This document shows, one piece after another, positions 46,952-48,931 of a DNA stretch of 48,931 bases (the stretch's first letter is position 1; the number at the start of each line of letters is the position of its first letter). The DNA lies in contig NZ_JAQGLC010000200.1 of the NCBI RefSeq assembly GCF_028293085.1, positions 1 to 48,931 on the forward strand, written 5' to 3'. The DNA is from Sphingomonas bacterium (lineage in GTDB: Bacteria > Pseudomonadota > Alphaproteobacteria > Sphingomonadales > Sphingomonadaceae). A program made the translations under genes and the position numbers. The notes below the pieces were generated by a model, which was not told where the DNA came from, made no database searches, and worked only from the letters and a program-made list of their open reading frames with translations.

Positions 46952-48931
46952 ATGGAAGATAAACGTTCGAGTCGCGGCCGCAACGCCATCCTGCACGGCG
47001 GAGTGTCGCTGATCGCGCTGGCGATGATGGGCATCAGCGGCGTGGCGCAGGGGCAGACGTCGACCCCCGCTTCAGCCGGCGCGGCGCCATCGCCGCGGCC
47101 GATCACCGTCGGCGAAACGCCGTCTCCCGTTCAGCAGTCCGCCACCGACAATTCGTCCCCGAGCGATGACGCCGCGGCGGACAAGGACATCGTCGTGGTC
47201 GGCGTGCGGGGTGCCCTCGCGACCGCGCTGAACATCAAGAAGAACGCCGACACGATCGTCGATTCGATCACGGCGACGGACATTGGCGCCTTCCCGGACA
47301 AGTCCGTCTCCGAAGCGCTGCAACGCGTGCCCGGCATCACCGTGGGGCGGCTCCAGTCGGCCGACGACAGCACCCACCCGTCGGGTGAGGCCACCAGCGT
47401 CCTGATCCGCGGCCTGACCCAGGTGCGCACCGAGTTCAACGGCCGCGACAGCTTCTCCGCGGATGCGTCGCGCGGCCTCAACTTCAACGACATTTCGCCC
47501 GAACTGATGGCGGGCGTCGATTCCTACAAGAACCAGACCGCGGACATGATCGAGGGCGGCATCGCCGGCTCGGTCAATTTGCGCACGCGCCTCCCCTTCG
47601 ATACCGATGGCATGGTCATCTCGGGCAACATCAAGGGCAATTACGGCGATCGTTCGGACAAGCTGACCTACGAATATTCCGGCATCTTCAGCGATGTCTT
47701 CCACACCGAGATCGGCAAGTTCGGCGTGATGGCCGATTATGCCCATTCGCATGTCGTGACGCGCACCGAGAGCGTCATCATGGACAAGATCGACACCTAT
47801 TGCTCGGCGGGCGCCACCAATGCGAGCGGCAAGGCGATCCTCACCAACGGCAACGTCCAGTGCACCGCGACGCCGTTCGGCGGCAGCGGTTTCCAGTTCA
47901 TCCCGGACGGAATTCGCTACTCGCAGGTCGATTATGACCGCGAACGGCGCGGCATCGCGCTGGCCGGGCAATATGAGAACAATGCCGGTAACGTTCTCCT
48001 GACCGTCCAATATACCGACTCGAAATATGACAATGCCTGGCTGGAGCGCGCGTCGCACGTCGTGCTCGAGGGGACCTATTACGGATCCTCGGCTTTCAGG
48101 CCGCGGTCGACGAGCATCCTCGGGGCGGCGCCCGGGACATCGCCGTTCACCTTCGGGTCGGACGGCATGCTGACCTCCGGCACGCTGACCCAGCCGACCG
48201 GCGACTGGCGCGGGGGCAGCACGCAGGATTATATCGACGACGGCTCGGCCGTTCCTGGCATGCCCTTCGTCAACTATTGCGGCGCCGGGTCGAACTGCGC
48301 CACGCAGCGCGAAGGCCTTTATTTCCAGAACGAGGCACGCAACTTCGCGCATAGCGAAAGCACCCGCGACCTGTCCGGCAATCTGAAATGGGACGTGACC
48401 GACCGGCTGCATACCAGCCTGGACGTGCAGCACATCACGGCCTCGACCTATAATAACGACATCCTGGTCGCGGTCGGCTCGATGGCGAACATGCAGTACA
48501 GCGTGGACGGCAACGGCACCCCACAGGTCCATCTGCTGCCGGGCTCCAACGTCAATTATGCGGCGGGCGGCCTCGCCAACCCGCACAATTACTGGATCCC
48601 GTTCATCCAGGGCCATGTCGAGGACAATGACGCCGACGAGCTCGCACTGCGTGGCGACGTGGCCTATGACTTTGACGAGGGCGGCTGGCTCAACTCGCTC
48701 AAGGTCGGCGTGCGCTATGCCGACCGCAGCCAGACGGTGCGTTATTCCACCTTCAACTGGACGCCGATCGCGGCGCCGTGGAATTGCAACGGCCCGGGCT
48801 TCAACATCGACAATACCGCGTCCACGCCCTACCCGGCGGCCTGCGGTCACGCGGGGAATTTCAAGGGTTATGGCGCAGGCATCTGGGAATCGACCAGCCT
48901 GGGCAGCAATTTCTACAATGGCAGCGTCTAT
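46952..48931 (+). CDS. TonB-dependent receptor, carbohydrate (Xanthomonas-Caulobacter) type, 3' end outside window
   Basis: 660 residues are visible, with a GGGGAG SD. The signal region ends at SGVAQGQ. The plug has DIVVVGVRGALATALNIKKN, IGAFPDKSVSEALQRVPGI, RGLTQVRTEFNGRD and GIAGSVNLRTRLPFD, the pattern of the large receptors found beside sugar-use genes in Caulobacter and Xanthomonas. The barrel runs off the window. Together with the LacI regulator and the sucrose-type symporter it should import an oligosaccharide across the outer membrane. Confidence 0.95.
   Translation, partial: MEDKRSSRGRNAILHGGVSLIALAMMGISGVAQGQTSTPASAGAAPSPRPITVGETPSPVQQSATDNSSPSDDAAADKDIVVVGVRGALATALNIKKNADTIVDSITATDIGAFPDKSVSEALQRVPGITVGRLQSADDSTHPSGEATSVLIRGLTQVRTEFNGRDSFSADASRGLNFNDISPELMAGVDSYKNQTADMIEGGIAGSVNLRTRLPFDTDGMVISGNIKGNYGDRSDKLTYEYSGIFSDVFHTEIGKFGVMADYAHSHVVTRTESVIMDKIDTYCSAGATNASGKAILTNGNVQCTATPFGGSGFQFIPDGIRYSQVDYDRERRGIALAGQYENNAGNVLLTVQYTDSKYDNAWLERASHVVLEGTYYGSSAFRPRSTSILGAAPGTSPFTFGSDGMLTSGTLTQPTGDWRGGSTQDYIDDGSAVPGMPFVNYCGAGSNCATQREGLYFQNEARNFAHSESTRDLSGNLKWDVTDRLHTSLDVQHITASTYNNDILVAVGSMANMQYSVDGNGTPQVHLLPGSNVNYAAGGLANPHNYWIPFIQGHVEDNDADELALRGDVAYDFDEGGWLNSLKVGVRYADRSQTVRYSTFNWTPIAAPWNCNGPGFNIDNTASTPYPAACGHAGNFKGYGAGIWESTSLGSNFYNGSVY

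Noticed and set aside
47072..48850. 592-residue open frame on the minus strand
   Set aside because: Antisense to the carbohydrate-type TBDR with its clear plug motifs; composition is that of a shadow frame.

Overview
The window is GC-rich DNA from an alphaproteobacterium that looks like a Sphingomonas or close relative. It has four large TonB-dependent receptors (TBDRs) next to peptidases, serine hydrolases and sugar transporters, Sphingomonas-type short SD-led operons, and no plasmid or phage backbone. The taxonomic call is an inference from gene content and style.

Region 1 (1-14.7 kb) is a D-amino-acid and N-acyl-amino-acid scavenging locus. A leftward operon encodes a TBDR, a secreted beta-lactamase-fold hydrolase and an M20 amidohydrolase cut by the window edge. 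Around it lie a RidA deaminase, a DgcN-like DUF1611 N-acetyltransferase, a LysR regulator, a secreted N-acyl-D-amino-acid deacylase, a threonine/serine dehydratase, a second beta-lactamase-fold hydrolase, a DauA-like FAD D-amino-acid dehydrogenase and a second ridA broken by one amber codon. A small scar zone (12.1-12.9 kb) holds a transposase tail, a DHCW-motif cupin gene with foreign-looking codon use, and what may be the remains of a toxin-antitoxin pair.

Region 2 (14.7-29.1 kb) is a peptide-use locus: two paralogous TBDRs, an XRE-cupin regulator, a prolyl-oligopeptidase-type S9 peptidase, a CPBP membrane protease, a CocE/alpha-amino-acid-ester hydrolase, a YkvI-type permease and a beta-lactamase-fold hydrolase with a membrane tail. 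Four of its transcription units share a GACAATT-containing motif upstream, which points to one regulon, perhaps controlled by the XRE-cupin protein.

Region 3 (29.1-30.1 kb) has no gene. It holds a perfect 14-bp hairpin and the 3' half of a tRNA-Thr(TGT), a likely integration scar.

Region 4 (30.1-43.6 kb) is the most unusual part: a compact, apparently undescribed biosynthesis/export cluster. A six-gene rightward operon encodes a tandem-methyltransferase protein (AprA-like first half), an ABC-2 permease, an acyltransferase-cytochrome P450 fusion, a PhyH dioxygenase, a Wzt-like ABC ATPase and a UbiA prenyltransferase. A leftward operon encodes a GT4 glycosyltransferase, a one-domain terpene-cyclase-fold protein with a DLDDT motif, and a sulfotransferase; a GT2 glycosyltransferase is divergent. 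No PKS, NRPS or carrier protein is in the window. The simplest reading is a prenylated or terpenoid acyl glycolipid that is methylated, oxidised, sulfated and exported.

Region 5 (43.7 kb to the end) is a carbohydrate locus: a LacI regulator, a sucrose-type (SLC45-like) MFS transporter and a large carbohydrate-type TBDR that runs off the window, with arrays of AYGCAA half-sites as likely LacI operators.
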